NCBI GenBank assembly: GCA_023259675.1
Contig: JALRGT010000001.1
Span: forward strand, 186,001-250,000
DNA: 64,000 nucleotides
Source of the DNA: Flavobacterium sp.
GTDB lineage: Bacteria; Bacteroidota; Bacteroidia; Flavobacteriales; Flavobacteriaceae
Reading direction: 5' to 3'
The notes beneath the pieces are model-generated. The model worked only from the letters and a program-made list of their open reading frames with translations. It ran no database searches and was not told where the DNA came from. The position numbers and the translations under genes were made by a program. The stretch's first letter is position 1; every line of letters begins with the position of its first letter. Shown in pieces: positions 7,591-16,514 of this stretch.

Positions 7591-8457
7591 ATGAGGCAGC
7601 TATTATTACTTTTTATGTCAATTACTCTTTTTTCCTGCGTAAATGAGAAGGAAGATTGGACAAACTTACTTGACGAAAATCTCTCTCAATGGGACAACTA
7701 TTTGAGTTACTCTTTTAGTGAGGGCTATACTGGTGATCAACCCAAAGATAAAGAAGGAAATCTTATTCCTCCCATTGGCGCAAATAAAGACCAATACGGT
7801 GTATTTACTGTGGTAAAGGAGAATGATGAACAAATCCTAAGAGTCAGTGGCGAGATTTATGGATGTGTTTCCACTAAAAAGGAATATGAGAATTACCATT
7901 TTAGATTAAAAGTAAAATGGGGAGACAAAACGTATGCACCTAGAAAAAAACTACTAAAAGATTCCGGTATTTTATATCATTCGATTGGACCAAATGGAGC
8001 AGAATACTGGAGATCATGGATGCTATCTCAAGAATTTCAAATCATGCAAGGCCATTTTGGTGACTTTTGGTCACAGGCAAACTCTGCCATTGACATAAAA
8101 GCATATCCTCCGGAGTATATAATGAGCCCTATCGCCGATAAAAGTCAGCCCTTTTTGGCAATAGGTACCGGTGAAGAAATAGCTGGCTACTGCATGCGAA
8201 GTGTAAACTTAGAAAAACCTCAAGGGGAATGGAACACCTTAGAACTTATTTGTTTTGAAGACAAAAGCATACATATCGTAAATGGACAAGTAGTTATGAT
8301 TCTAAAGAACTCCAGATATGTGAAGAATGGGAATAAAATCCCTATGAATAAAGAGAAGATTCAACTGCAATGTGAAGCTGCCGAAGTATTCTACAAAGAT
8401 ATTGAAATAAGAAAGTTGGAATCCCTTCCAGCCGAGTATGCACAATATTACAACTGA
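7591..8457 (+). CDS. DUF1080 (3-keto-disaccharide hydrolase-like) lipoprotein
   Basis: 288 aa. Lipoprotein signal with lipobox LFSC (Cys16). The rest is a concanavalin-like beta-sandwich of the DUF1080 family: an opening DENLSQWDNYL segment, the FRLKVKWGDKTYAP strand, DSGILYHSIGPNG (about 130-142) and the closing KIQLQCEAAEVFYKDIEIRKL. Family members act on sugars, some hydrolysing 3-keto-glycosides. Exposure on the cell envelope and a convergent GH9 enzyme next door suggest glycan processing. The gene stands alone after repeat copy D. Confidence 0.85.
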   Translation: MRQLLLLFMSITLFSCVNEKEDWTNLLDENLSQWDNYLSYSFSEGYTGDQPKDKEGNLIPPIGANKDQYGVFTVVKENDEQILRVSGEIYGCVSTKKEYENYHFRLKVKWGDKTYAPRKKLLKDSGILYHSIGPNGAEYWRSWMLSQEFQIMQGHFGDFWSQANSAIDIKAYPPEYIMSPIADKSQPFLAIGTGEEIAGYCMRSVNLEKPQGEWNTLELICFEDKSIHIVNGQVVMILKNSRYVKNGNKIPMNKEKIQLQCEAAEVFYKDIEIRKLESLPAEYAQYYN

Positions 8458-8525
8458 TTTATAGCTTTATAATTTGGAATCCATAAACCCAGCCTGAGAC
8501 ATTAAAAATTTCATCTACAAAGTAA

Positions 8526-8665
8526 AGGCACGAATCTTTTTGTGTGGTACAATTTTAAAACTGGATGGAGTCACTTGCGGCGTTCTTTCCTTCGTCAGGA
8601 AGACAAGTTTGAAGAAGTTTATTATTGATAATAGTTACCCAAAAGCCATTTTGCAAAACGATTGG
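8526..8665 (+). repeat. Dispersed structured repeat, copy E (fullest copy)
   Basis: Contains both modules: the hairpin CACGAA...TTTGTG (G-U pair replacing G-C relative to copy B), the CTGGATGGAGT linker, the TTCC...GGAA hairpin, GACAAGTTTGAAGAAGTTT and a tail ending AAAACGATTGGC. It lies between the DUF1080 gene and the terminator at 8671. Confidence 0.7.
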
Positions 8666-8670
8666 CGACA

Positions 8671-8702
8671 AAAAAGGCTTCCGATTTTTTGGAAGCCTTT
8701 TT
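8671..8702. terminator. Bidirectional intrinsic terminator
   Basis: AAAAAGGCTTCC and GGAAGCCTTTTT form a perfect 12-bp stem around GATTTTTT, between the convergent DUF1080 and GH9 genes. Confidence 0.9.
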
Positions 8703-8769
8703 AAAATGTAATTTATCCTGTCTTCAAATAACGCTTATTCTTGTGTATCGTTATTTTAGAACGAAGCAT

Positions 8770-11223
8770 CTAAATGCCAAAATGTTTTTTTACTGCCAGT
8801 ACTAAAAACATAAAATCCGTAGATCCACCACCCATAACATATTCTGTTTGTTGCCAAAAGTAAGGCCAGGTTTTAAGTTCCGGTAAATTAGGTCTGATTA
8901 GTGCCGTCCCTGAGGTTACTCCCCCTGGTATGTAAGACCAATCTGCGCGATTCATACCATAAGCAACCAGCAATGAATTTGAACCAATTCCTGAAGCAAA
9001 AGAAGCGGTATTATTCCCAGGATGCACTCCAAGTATAAAATTCAATGCATTACTATATATTTCGTAATTAGCAAACTCGGGCCATGATTTAGAAAAATAA
9101 TATTGCTGCACTCCAAAATCTTGCAAAGTCCAACCCGCACCCCAAATATTAGGCTTATATGGAACTCCATAAGGAGAATCTGTAAGGGAATGATTTTTTG
9201 TCTTTGAACTCCATTTTTCCGCTTCAGCATTTAATTTAGAAATGAATGATTTGTCTTTGATAAGATGTTTCATCCTACCCACGATCCATCCTAAATTTTC
9301 AAAATTTGACAACACCTCAGCTTGTAAACCGATAATTTGATTGGTATAAATCGTTTCATTGGTTGCTAATGCCAATTCGACAAGTAGCATGATTTTGCTC
9401 TCCGATTTTTTTGCATTTAAATATGAAGTTTTATACAACGCTTTAGCAGTCTCTAAACATTCCTCTGCCAGTTTTGGTCTTTTATTTTTTAAAACACGGT
9501 ACGAAGCAGCAAGCCCTGCAGCCACATACAATTCTCTATCTGGATTATCTTCTGTGAAAACCCATCGATCATCGTCTTTTGCACTTGGATTACTTGCCCA
9601 TTTACCATCCGTTACTCCTCCAAAATCTCCAAGAAGTACATATTGCTTTAAACTATTTGTAATAATCCCTCTGTATAATCTCCCCATAGAACGATAGCCT
9701 CCTAAAACCGAAGCAAGACCATGCTCCATTTGCTGTATCGCATCCGACTTGCCGTCTGGCTGATGGATCTCTACTATGCGTTGCTCTTCGTCGACGCTTG
9801 TGGCATCATAAGATTCAATATCAAATTCTTCTAACATAAGGGCTAGATTCCAGATTGTGCCCATTTGGGATTCTACCCTTAAATCGTCATCTCCTGCATC
9901 ATGCCATCCTCCTTGATTCAGATTTTCAACAATTTCATTAGACTTATATTTTGTAAGCGTAGAAGGACCTTGAACATATCCATCAAAATGATTTAAATTT
10001 AATGGTGCCATTTGCGCATCATCTAAATGACAGAAATTATGCCAAATTCGATATTTTTCATTCACCCTAACATGACACATTTGCACTGGTAAAAAATATT
10101 CAAGTATAGGTTGCCAAACATTTCTATCATAGAGTACTTTACTAATTTGAAAAGCCGCTGTTTCATTTCCTCTATAACTCAAGGTGTACATTCCTTCCTC
10201 TTTTATTTCAGAAAAGTCTAGTTGGTAATAGTTGTATCTTAAAAATTCACCCCATTTTTTTGGTTTGATTGTTTTGATTGTTTTCTTACCAAGTTCAGTA
10301 TGTTTTATCAAAAGCACTTCTGATGGCACGGTATCATTGGGATCATTTTCTAAAACAGCTACTTTGGATTGTGTTGGATAATAACCTACCTGAGAAACCT
10401 GAACTACAGGTTTGTATATCCAATCAGGAATTACGTTTGGCGAAACAACAATGTCTACCACCCTTTTTCCTGAATTTTTGGCTATAGGAGCACGAATAAT
10501 AAACCAGCCATTATTATGGTTAATTCGTCCGTCCCATAAAGCAATATCTTCCAAATTTGATTGAATGGTTATTCTTGACAAATCGCGTTCGGGAGCAATG
10601 GTGATCATTTTTCCTTTACATAAAGGAGTTCCAAGCTGCTGACCATCAATTTGTGCTTGAAGAGGGCCATAGGGAGAAGGGGTAAATATTCCAAAATTCC
10701 CATCGCATATATATGATTTCCCAAATAAATTTCCGGGAAACAGCTCGATATTGAAACCAATTTTACCCAACCATTCTATGTCTACATCATTTTCTAAATC
10801 AACCGTAATCCGAAAATTATTCCCCTCTGTAGGTGTTACGTTTACTTTATATTTTAACTTCAAATCGGGATAATCAATCGGATTGAAACCAATATGATTT
10901 TTAGTTTCGTCTGGATAAGACAAAGATTGAGAAATCGTCTGCGTTATTTTGTCTATTTTTTTCTCTACTTCTTTCGGTACAGGTGACCATTGTCCGGGTG
11001 AAATTTCTAAACGCAAATCTCCATTTGCCATAACTCGTTCCCCATGTTGAATCATGGTTACTCCCGTTTGATGACCGTCAGGATATATGTCGTCAAATAC
11101 TGTTACATCTATACCCCGAGCCGAAAAATAACCTTTGGGATGAAGTTTTAGATTTTGTGCGTCAATTTTAATTTGCACAATTAAAAGCAATAAAAGCATA
11201 ATAAACCTAAGGCTGTTTTTCAT
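8770..11223 (-). CDS. Glycoside hydrolase family 9 enzyme
   Basis: 817 aa with signal peptide (about 1-22, cleavage before QNLKLHPKG). After an unassigned beta-rich region (about 25-265) comes a CelD-type Ig-like domain starting VVQVSQVGYYP (about 273-362). The GH9 (alpha/alpha)6 barrel follows. Catalytic features seen: GGWHDAGDDD (438-447), holding the base and water-coordinating Asp, and the C-terminal TEYVMGGGS with the acid Glu near 794. Probable periplasmic or surface cleavage of beta-glucan or a related polymer. HDAGDDD differs from the usual YDAGD(H) of endo-cellulases, hinting at an exo-acting or unusual specificity. Confidence 0.9.
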   Translation of the reverse strand: MKNSLRFIMLLLLLIVQIKIDAQNLKLHPKGYFSARGIDVTVFDDIYPDGHQTGVTMIQHGERVMANGDLRLEISPGQWSPVPKEVEKKIDKITQTISQSLSYPDETKNHIGFNPIDYPDLKLKYKVNVTPTEGNNFRITVDLENDVDIEWLGKIGFNIELFPGNLFGKSYICDGNFGIFTPSPYGPLQAQIDGQQLGTPLCKGKMITIAPERDLSRITIQSNLEDIALWDGRINHNNGWFIIRAPIAKNSGKRVVDIVVSPNVIPDWIYKPVVQVSQVGYYPTQSKVAVLENDPNDTVPSEVLLIKHTELGKKTIKTIKPKKWGEFLRYNYYQLDFSEIKEEGMYTLSYRGNETAAFQISKVLYDRNVWQPILEYFLPVQMCHVRVNEKYRIWHNFCHLDDAQMAPLNLNHFDGYVQGPSTLTKYKSNEIVENLNQGGWHDAGDDDLRVESQMGTIWNLALMLEEFDIESYDATSVDEEQRIVEIHQPDGKSDAIQQMEHGLASVLGGYRSMGRLYRGIITNSLKQYVLLGDFGGVTDGKWASNPSAKDDDRWVFTEDNPDRELYVAAGLAASYRVLKNKRPKLAEECLETAKALYKTSYLNAKKSESKIMLLVELALATNETIYTNQIIGLQAEVLSNFENLGWIVGRMKHLIKDKSFISKLNAEAEKWSSKTKNHSLTDSPYGVPYKPNIWGAGWTLQDFGVQQYYFSKSWPEFANYEIYSNALNFILGVHPGNNTASFASGIGSNSLLVAYGMNRADWSYIPGGVTSGTALIRPNLPELKTWPYFWQQTEYVMGGGSTDFMFLVLAVKKHFGI

Positions 11224-11660
11224 TTTTTATAGTATTAAGGATTCTCCAAATATAATATAAATCTTATTGATTTACACTGCTTTACCATACAAATCAAATA
11301 ATACTTAGCTGTCATTTGTTTGGACTAAAAGATAGGTTTATTATTAAAAAAATTAAACAATGGCAAAATAAGAATCCATCATTCTGATAGTGAGTTACAA
11401 TATTGTACTAATAACTATCAAAGCAAATCAATTAATTATTACAACACAGCGACGTCACTATCCATATTATCCCCTTACTCCTAATCAGACGCACCAACAA
11501 AACCAAACTAAAAGGAGAACTAATAAAAAACAGTGGTAAACCCGAGCTTACTACTGTCTAAAAATTGTACTTTTATTTTTTTATTAATCCTGAATCCCCT
11601 TTTCAGGACTAGGTGCTAATGACTGGTCCTTATTACTTAGTCTTAATTAAATTTTATAGA
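11224..11660. other. Divergent intergenic region
   Basis: Holds a minus-strand -7 box TATATTTG (11247-11254) for the GH9 gene. Near the plus-strand gene, TCCTGAA (11588-11594) pairs with TTCAGGA (11602-11608). An upstream in-frame ATG at 11613 exists but the signal peptide starts at 11661. Nothing else recognised. Confidence 0.45.
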
Positions 11661-12434
11661 ATGAAAAAAAACTCCATACTTATTTTATGCTTGGTATTTA
11701 TCTTTACAGGTTGTAAATATTTCTCCCCTTCTAAGCAAAAAATAAACAAACCAACGATTTGTATTCTGGGAGGTACCCCATCAACAAAGGACATATTAAA
11801 TCTCATCCCAGACTCCATCAAGAGCAATTACCATTTCATTTCGTTTAACAGACCTGGCTTTGGTGGTTCAAAAAATGAAAAATTAACTAAAACAATGCTC
11901 TATGAACTGGCAAAAGAGGCAGGTCTTAAGAAAAATGATTTTGGAATCATTGGCATTAGCGGGGGAGCACCGCTTTCTATTTTAATAGCATCTGAATTTC
12001 ATTTAAAACATTGTGGAATAATTAGTGGTATGGTTTCTAAGGAAGCTTTTTTTCAATATGAAAAAAAGGCTATTACCAGTGGTGTTATGAAAACTGCATT
12101 AACCGAATATAAGGATTTTGAAGCTACTGCCCTTCAATTTCCAAATTTGGATGAAATCGTAAAGCAAGCTGGTGCTGTATCTAAAGAAGTCGCATTAAGA
12201 GCCTGTTTTGATGAGTTTAACTTTATATTGGAAGATAATTTATTCCAAAAAACAAAAGCAAATTCCATCAAAATAGATTGGTGGCATGGCGAAGAAGATG
12301 TAAATGTACCAATAGAAAGTGTTGAATTGTTTTTGAAAGATTTCCCAAAAGCGTCCTTAAACAAAATTACAAATGCCAATCATGATATTGATGCTAATGT
12401 GTATATTTCAAAAGCATTAAATAAATGGAAATAA
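11661..12434 (+). CDS. Alpha/beta-hydrolase lipoprotein
   Basis: 257 aa from ATG 11661, chosen because MKKNSILILCLVFIFTGC is a typical lipoprotein signal with lipobox FTGC. Alpha/beta-hydrolase fold: FNRPGFGGS turn, nucleophile elbow GISGG (Ser), acid in HGEEDVNVP and the catalytic His in NANHD. Likely an envelope-anchored esterase or hydrolase of unknown substrate. Single gene in the accessory stretch, with no operon partner. Confidence 0.75.
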   Translation: MKKNSILILCLVFIFTGCKYFSPSKQKINKPTICILGGTPSTKDILNLIPDSIKSNYHFISFNRPGFGGSKNEKLTKTMLYELAKEAGLKKNDFGIIGISGGAPLSILIASEFHLKHCGIISGMVSKEAFFQYEKKAITSGVMKTALTEYKDFEATALQFPNLDEIVKQAGAVSKEVALRACFDEFNFILEDNLFQKTKANSIKIDWWHGEEDVNVPIESVELFLKDFPKASLNKITNANHDIDANVYISKALNKWK

Positions 12435-12549
12435 AGAAAAAAAACAGCTAGAACTATAATCCTATGCGAAGAATGATATACAAGTGTTTCTGAAATCACG
12501 AAGCGAGATTTATTTTTTCAAAATAGTCTTAAATTTCCTTTGGTTGTCG

Positions 12550-12619
12550 CCTAGCCCAGATGGAAACGGCATCCTCTTGATCCGGGGTTCGGAGCAAGAG
12601 ATAGAGTGTACAGCTGGAA
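12550..12619 (-). repeat. Structured intergenic element, copy 2 (Flavo-1-like?)
   Basis: On the minus strand it reads TTCCAGCTGTACACTCTAT, then a hairpin CTCTTG-CTCCG-AACCC-CGGAT-CAAGAG, then GATGCCGTTTCCATCTGGGC and TAGGCG. The two flanks match copy 1 at 3584-3676, but the stem sequence is wholly different and still pairs. This supports a selected RNA or DNA structure. Confidence 0.65.
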
Positions 12620-12716
12620 CCATCTAAATTAAAACACCTAATGTCTTGCTCCCAGAAACCAGTATTATCAAAAGTTTAAAACAGTATTAAAGATTTTTTT
12701 AAACATCAAGAATGTT

Positions 12717-12724
12717 TATCTTTA
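12717..12724 (+). promoter_or_regulatory. -7 box of the NYN gene
   Basis: TATCTTTA lies 20 bp before the ATG at 12744, a near-consensus TAnnTTTG box leaving a very short leader. Confidence 0.5.
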
Positions 12725-12743
12725 GCACACATAAAAAAATGTT

Positions 12744-13541
12744 ATGCCACAAAATACCAAAGAACTCAAATTAGCCGTCCTGATTGATGCTGACAATGTT
12801 CCGTACAGCAATGTAAAAGGAATGATGGAAGAAATTACCAAATACGGAACTCCCACAACCAAACGTATTTATGCCGACTGGACACGACCGAATGCCGGTG
12901 GTTGGAAAAATGTTTTACTGGAACATGCCATCACTCCTATCCAACAATACAGTTACACTTCTGGTAAAAATTCCTCCGATTCGGCATTAATAATCGATGC
13001 CATGGACTTGCTATATTCTGGAAAACTGGATGGTTTTTGCATTGTTTCCAGCGATAGTGATTTTACACGATTGGCAATTCGGCTTCGGGAATCAGGTATG
13101 AAAGTCATTGGAATTGGCGAACAAAAAACACCAAAACCGTTTATCAGTGCCTGCGATAGATTTATTTTTATAGAAGTTCTGGATGGAGCTATCAAGAAAA
13201 AAACAACCAAAGCTGTTGCTGATTCTAAAAAACAGGTAGAAAAAACTACCACTAAAACAACTGAAAAGCCTGCGCAAAAACCCTTAAATAAAATTGACGA
13301 GCCTACCATTGATCTTATCGAAGATTCTATTGACGATATTGCCGATGATAGTGGTTGGGCATTTCTTGGTGATGTTGGAAATCTTATCGTTAAGAAAAAA
13401 CCAGAATTTGACCCTAGAAATTACGGCTTTACAAAATTGACTCCTATGTTAAAATCACTAACAGATATTCTGGATATAGACGAAAGAGATTCAGACAAAA
13501 AAGGTATAAAACATGTATATGTACGGTTGCGTTATAGCTAA
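12744..13541 (+). CDS. NYN domain / OST-HTH (LOTUS) protein
   Basis: 265 aa. N-terminal NYN (PIN-like) nuclease domain with its acidic residues in VLIDADN (about 12-18), DSALIIDAMDLL (about 78-89) and VSSDSDFTRLA (about 99-109). A Lys/Thr-rich linker (about 150-185) leads to a C-terminal winged-helix OST-HTH/LOTUS domain (about 205-263, GWAFLGDVG to YVRLRY). The family is predicted to bind and perhaps cut RNA, with LOTUS recognising RNA or guiding partners. Monocistronic, widespread in Bacteroidota. Confidence 0.88.
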   Translation: MPQNTKELKLAVLIDADNVPYSNVKGMMEEITKYGTPTTKRIYADWTRPNAGGWKNVLLEHAITPIQQYSYTSGKNSSDSALIIDAMDLLYSGKLDGFCIVSSDSDFTRLAIRLRESGMKVIGIGEQKTPKPFISACDRFIFIEVLDGAIKKKTTKAVADSKKQVEKTTTKTTEKPAQKPLNKIDEPTIDLIEDSIDDIADDSGWAFLGDVGNLIVKKKPEFDPRNYGFTKLTPMLKSLTDILDIDERDSDKKGIKHVYVRLRYS

Positions 13542-13575
13542 TATTGAACCGTTACAATTCCAATATCCTTAAAAC

Positions 13576-13638
13576 ATGAGAAAAAAAATCTTCCTTTATG
13601 GCTTCGTTTTATTTACTTTTATCGGACAACAATGTTAA
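13576..13638 (+). CDS. Possible 20-aa exported peptide or gene remnant
   Basis: MRKKIFLYGFVLFTFIGQQC followed directly by TAA: a complete signal-peptide-like segment ending in Cys with no mature part. Either the truncated start of a lost exported protein or a chance frame. No terminator or promoter is evident. Confidence 0.2.
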   Translation: MRKKIFLYGFVLFTFIGQQC

Positions 13639-13669
13639 ATAATATTACTAGATATTAATTTTTACAAGT

Positions 13670-16051
13670 TTAAACCAATTCTTTAATCGCCTGATAAAGT
13701 GATTCCTTTTTAATAGGTTTAGACAAGTAATTATTCATACCAATTTCAGTAACTCTCAATTTAGTTGCTTCCATTGTATCTGCGGTTACGGCTATAATCG
13801 GAATTGTAATATTATGCTGCCCGGCTTCCCCGTTTCTAATGGCGATTGTTGCTTCATAACCATCCATTACCGGCATTTGTAAATCCATCAAAACAATATC
13901 TATCGAATTGTTTTTGACAGCATCTACCCCTTCTTGTCCATTATTGGCATACAATACACTTGTATTGAGCCATTTTTTGGTAATCATTTTAATAACCATT
14001 TGGTTGATGGAATTATCTTCAACCACCAAAATGGTTTTTCCCTCCAAATCATAAACTTCAGATTCCGGTTCAACCAATTCTATTTTTTTCTTTACCTCAA
14101 CATCATATTCAATAGTAATCTTACAAGTAGTTCCGACACCTACGACACTCTCCATTTCGATAGTTCCGTTATGCATATCCACCAAGTTTTTAACGATATA
14201 AAGACCTAAACCAAGTCCGCCAAACTTTCTTTTGTTGTCAATTTTATTCTGGGAAAAAGAATCAAAAATAGTGTCTATCTTATCTTTTAAAATTCCCACA
14301 CCTGAATCTGTAACCGTAAAAATCAAGTCCGCTTTATTTCCTTGTTTTTCAATTACTTCAATATCAAATTTAACAAAACCCTCGGCTGTGAATTTAATTC
14401 CATTACTCAACACATTATTTATGATTTGTGTCAACCTATTTTCATCCCCAATCAATAAGTTTGAAAAAGGCTCCGAATTTGTAAATTGAAAATTCAACCC
14501 CTTATCTTTTGCTCTTGATTTTGCATTTTGCTTAATACTTTTTAGTACTTTTTGTAAATCGAACGGTGCTTTCTCCAGTTTCAATTCCCCTTTTTCAATT
14601 TTAGAAAAATCGAGAATATCATTCACAGAACTCAATAGACTATGAGAGGAATATTTAATTACTTTACAATTTTTAATTACTTTTTTGTCTTTAACCTCAC
14701 TGGAAATAGAATCAATTAAATTGGTAATTGCATTCAAAGGCGTTCTTAATTCATGACTGATATTGGATAAAAAATAGGATTTTAATTCATTCATTTCTTC
14801 TGAACGAACCAAGGCAATCCGATTCAATTCGTTCTTTTCATTTTTAAGATTCCGAATCAAATTTGACATCGATAGCGAAAGAAAAATAATTTCAAAACCG
14901 GTTCCCAATTTAGAACTGTTTTGGGTTAAAAAGTTACTTGTCACCAAACCGAAGTTATTCAAAATAAAAACGGCAAAACCAGTAATTAAAAAGAAAATAC
15001 CAATGGTAAACAAGATATCAACGGGCTTCTTTTTATAATACAAATAAGCTATTGTAAATACAATCAGAAAAAGGAATATCATGCTAAAAACATTTACCAA
15101 AACATAGCAGTACAACAACGTTGAAGGAATAAAAACAGCACAAAAAAGGAGTACAAAAAGCAATACATAAGCCGCATTAAACAAATAATAAATTCTCGAA
15201 CTGTACAATTTAATTTTCAAAAAAACCTCGCTGTACTTTCCTGACAATAATGCGGCGATTATTGCTATCAACAACACCGAATGATTAGAAAACCAACCAC
15301 CACCCGGTGCCATATATTTATAAAAATAACCATCTAATGCAAATTGCAACAAGCCCACAAAAACCACATACAAACTATAGTATATAAAAGTTTTATCCCG
15401 CAAGCCAAAAAAGAAAAAGAAGTAAATAATTGCCGCAATTGCCAGAATACCAAAGAAAAAACCAAACACCATCTGCTCTATCGAAATCATTTCTATAAAA
15501 CGATCCGCATTATATAAAACAACGGGCATTTTTATAACCTCTCCATCACTTTTTAAATGCAAAAACAATACAAGTTGGGCATTGGGCTGAATCTCTAATT
15601 TAAATATGGTTTTATGATTATCAAAAGTGCGCTCAGAATAAGGCATTTTATCACCACTAATAGCTTTTGTGATTTTCCCGGTTATTTTGTCAATGGTATA
15701 TAATTCAACCAAATCAGTTATCGGACGGGCAGTTTCCAAGTAATAATCTAAGGCTGTATTAGTTGCATTTTGAAGTTCCAGCTTAGCCCAAAAATTATTT
15801 TTGGTAAAACCCAAATCATCACTTTCTGTCTTTAGTTTTTTTACATCTAAGGAGTCAAAATTTAATTGTACAAATTGAATATCCAAATTGCGTTGCCCAA
15901 CATCTGCAATTGATGTATACTTGTATAAAGATATTTTCTCGGGCAGTTGATTATTTTTAAAAATATACTGCGAATAGGAATTGAAAAAAAATAACGAAAA
16001 AATGAATAGTAATAAGGGATTGTATTTGAATTTAACGCGGTTTAATTTCAT
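13670..16051 (-). CDS. Hybrid sensor histidine kinase with 7TMR-DISM sensor
   Basis: 793 aa inner-membrane sensor. Signal or first hydrophobic segment 1-27, a 7TMR-DISMED2 extracellular beta domain (about 45-170), seven membrane helices (about 190-385), HisKA with phospho-acceptor His433 in ISHELRTPLN, HATPase_c with the DSGVGI and GLGLGLYIVK boxes, and a C-terminal receiver (about 670-790) with phospho-acceptor Asp in VLMDLQMPVMDG and Lys in LSKP. No DNA-binding output, so it presumably relays to a separate phosphotransfer protein or regulator. The promoter-proximal side carries the two small RNA genes. Confidence 0.92.
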   Translation of the reverse strand: MKLNRVKFKYNPLLLFIFSLFFFNSYSQYIFKNNQLPEKISLYKYTSIADVGQRNLDIQFVQLNFDSLDVKKLKTESDDLGFTKNNFWAKLELQNATNTALDYYLETARPITDLVELYTIDKITGKITKAISGDKMPYSERTFDNHKTIFKLEIQPNAQLVLFLHLKSDGEVIKMPVVLYNADRFIEMISIEQMVFGFFFGILAIAAIIYFFFFFGLRDKTFIYYSLYVVFVGLLQFALDGYFYKYMAPGGGWFSNHSVLLIAIIAALLSGKYSEVFLKIKLYSSRIYYLFNAAYVLLFVLLFCAVFIPSTLLYCYVLVNVFSMIFLFLIVFTIAYLYYKKKPVDILFTIGIFFLITGFAVFILNNFGLVTSNFLTQNSSKLGTGFEIIFLSLSMSNLIRNLKNEKNELNRIALVRSEEMNELKSYFLSNISHELRTPLNAITNLIDSISSEVKDKKVIKNCKVIKYSSHSLLSSVNDILDFSKIEKGELKLEKAPFDLQKVLKSIKQNAKSRAKDKGLNFQFTNSEPFSNLLIGDENRLTQIINNVLSNGIKFTAEGFVKFDIEVIEKQGNKADLIFTVTDSGVGILKDKIDTIFDSFSQNKIDNKRKFGGLGLGLYIVKNLVDMHNGTIEMESVVGVGTTCKITIEYDVEVKKKIELVEPESEVYDLEGKTILVVEDNSINQMVIKMITKKWLNTSVLYANNGQEGVDAVKNNSIDIVLMDLQMPVMDGYEATIAIRNGEAGQHNITIPIIAVTADTMEATKLRVTEIGMNNYLSKPIKKESLYQAIKELV

Positions 16052-16133
16052 ATTTTTTCTTGTTACTATTTTATGTACGCAAAATAGACAATTATGGTTT
16101 TAAACAAGTGTTAAATAAATCACTATTAAATAT

Positions 16134-16276
16134 AAAAAAAGGGAGGGCTATTGAAGCCCTCCCAATTGTGTAGGTTTTGATTTATCATTATCAACTTATA
16201 CATATACCAGCATAGCTGACTATTGAAGTATTATTCTTATGTGAAGATTAACCTGTTCAAGTAATTAATCAAAACC
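16134..16276 (-). ncRNA. Small RNA, proximal copy (candidate 6S-type RNA of Flavobacteria)
   Basis: About 143 nt on the minus strand. The 5' end (16276) starts with GGTTTTGATT, which pairs perfectly with AATCAAAACC (minus-strand complement of 16173-16182) near the 3' end, making a closing stem around an internal region with a CAGC/GCTG hairpin. It ends with GGGAGGGCT-TCAAT-AGCCCTCCC and seven Ts, a textbook terminator. A -7 box (16283-16290) places the start at the closing stem. Homologous to the copy at 16377-16509: GTTGATAATGA, ATAGTC and the stem are shared, with G-C replacing A-T in the stem. Confidence 0.75.
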
Positions 16277-16282
16277 ACATTA

Positions 16283-16309
16283 TAAAGATACAAATAACTT
16301 ATACAACAA
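16283..16309 (-). promoter_or_regulatory. Promoter of the proximal small RNA
   Basis: Minus strand: TTG (16307-16309), 16 bp, TATCTTTA (16283-16290). Fits the Bacteroidota TTG/TAnnTTTG type. Start predicted 6-7 bp downstream, exactly at the RNA closing stem. Confidence 0.55.
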
Positions 16310-16376
16310 CCATGTCTTAATCTCAATTTAACTGATTATTAACAACTTACAATAAAGACATAACTTTTAATAACAC

Positions 16377-16509
16377 AAAAAAAGGAGGCCTAATTAAGGC
16401 CTCCAGTGTAGATTTTGATTTGTCATTATCAGTTTATACCTTTCGGTAAGACTAACTATCAAATACCCTTCTCCTTGCAGATGGCCGTATCCAAAAACAA
16501 ATCAAAATC
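16377..16509 (-). ncRNA. Small RNA, distal copy (candidate 6S-type RNA of Flavobacteria)
   Basis: About 133 nt on the minus strand. The 5' end GATTTTGATTTG (16509-16498) pairs perfectly over 12 bp with CAAATCAAAATC (complement of 16411-16422), closing a long partly open hairpin whose inner arm is UACC-GAAA-GGUA. Then comes the terminator GGAGGCCT/AGGCCTCC (16384-16404) and seven Ts. Layout and several blocks match the proximal copy. Long closing stem, central open region and terminator fit a 6S-like RNA polymerase regulator; the alternative is an unknown sRNA pair. Confidence 0.75.
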
Positions 16510-16514
16510 ATATC

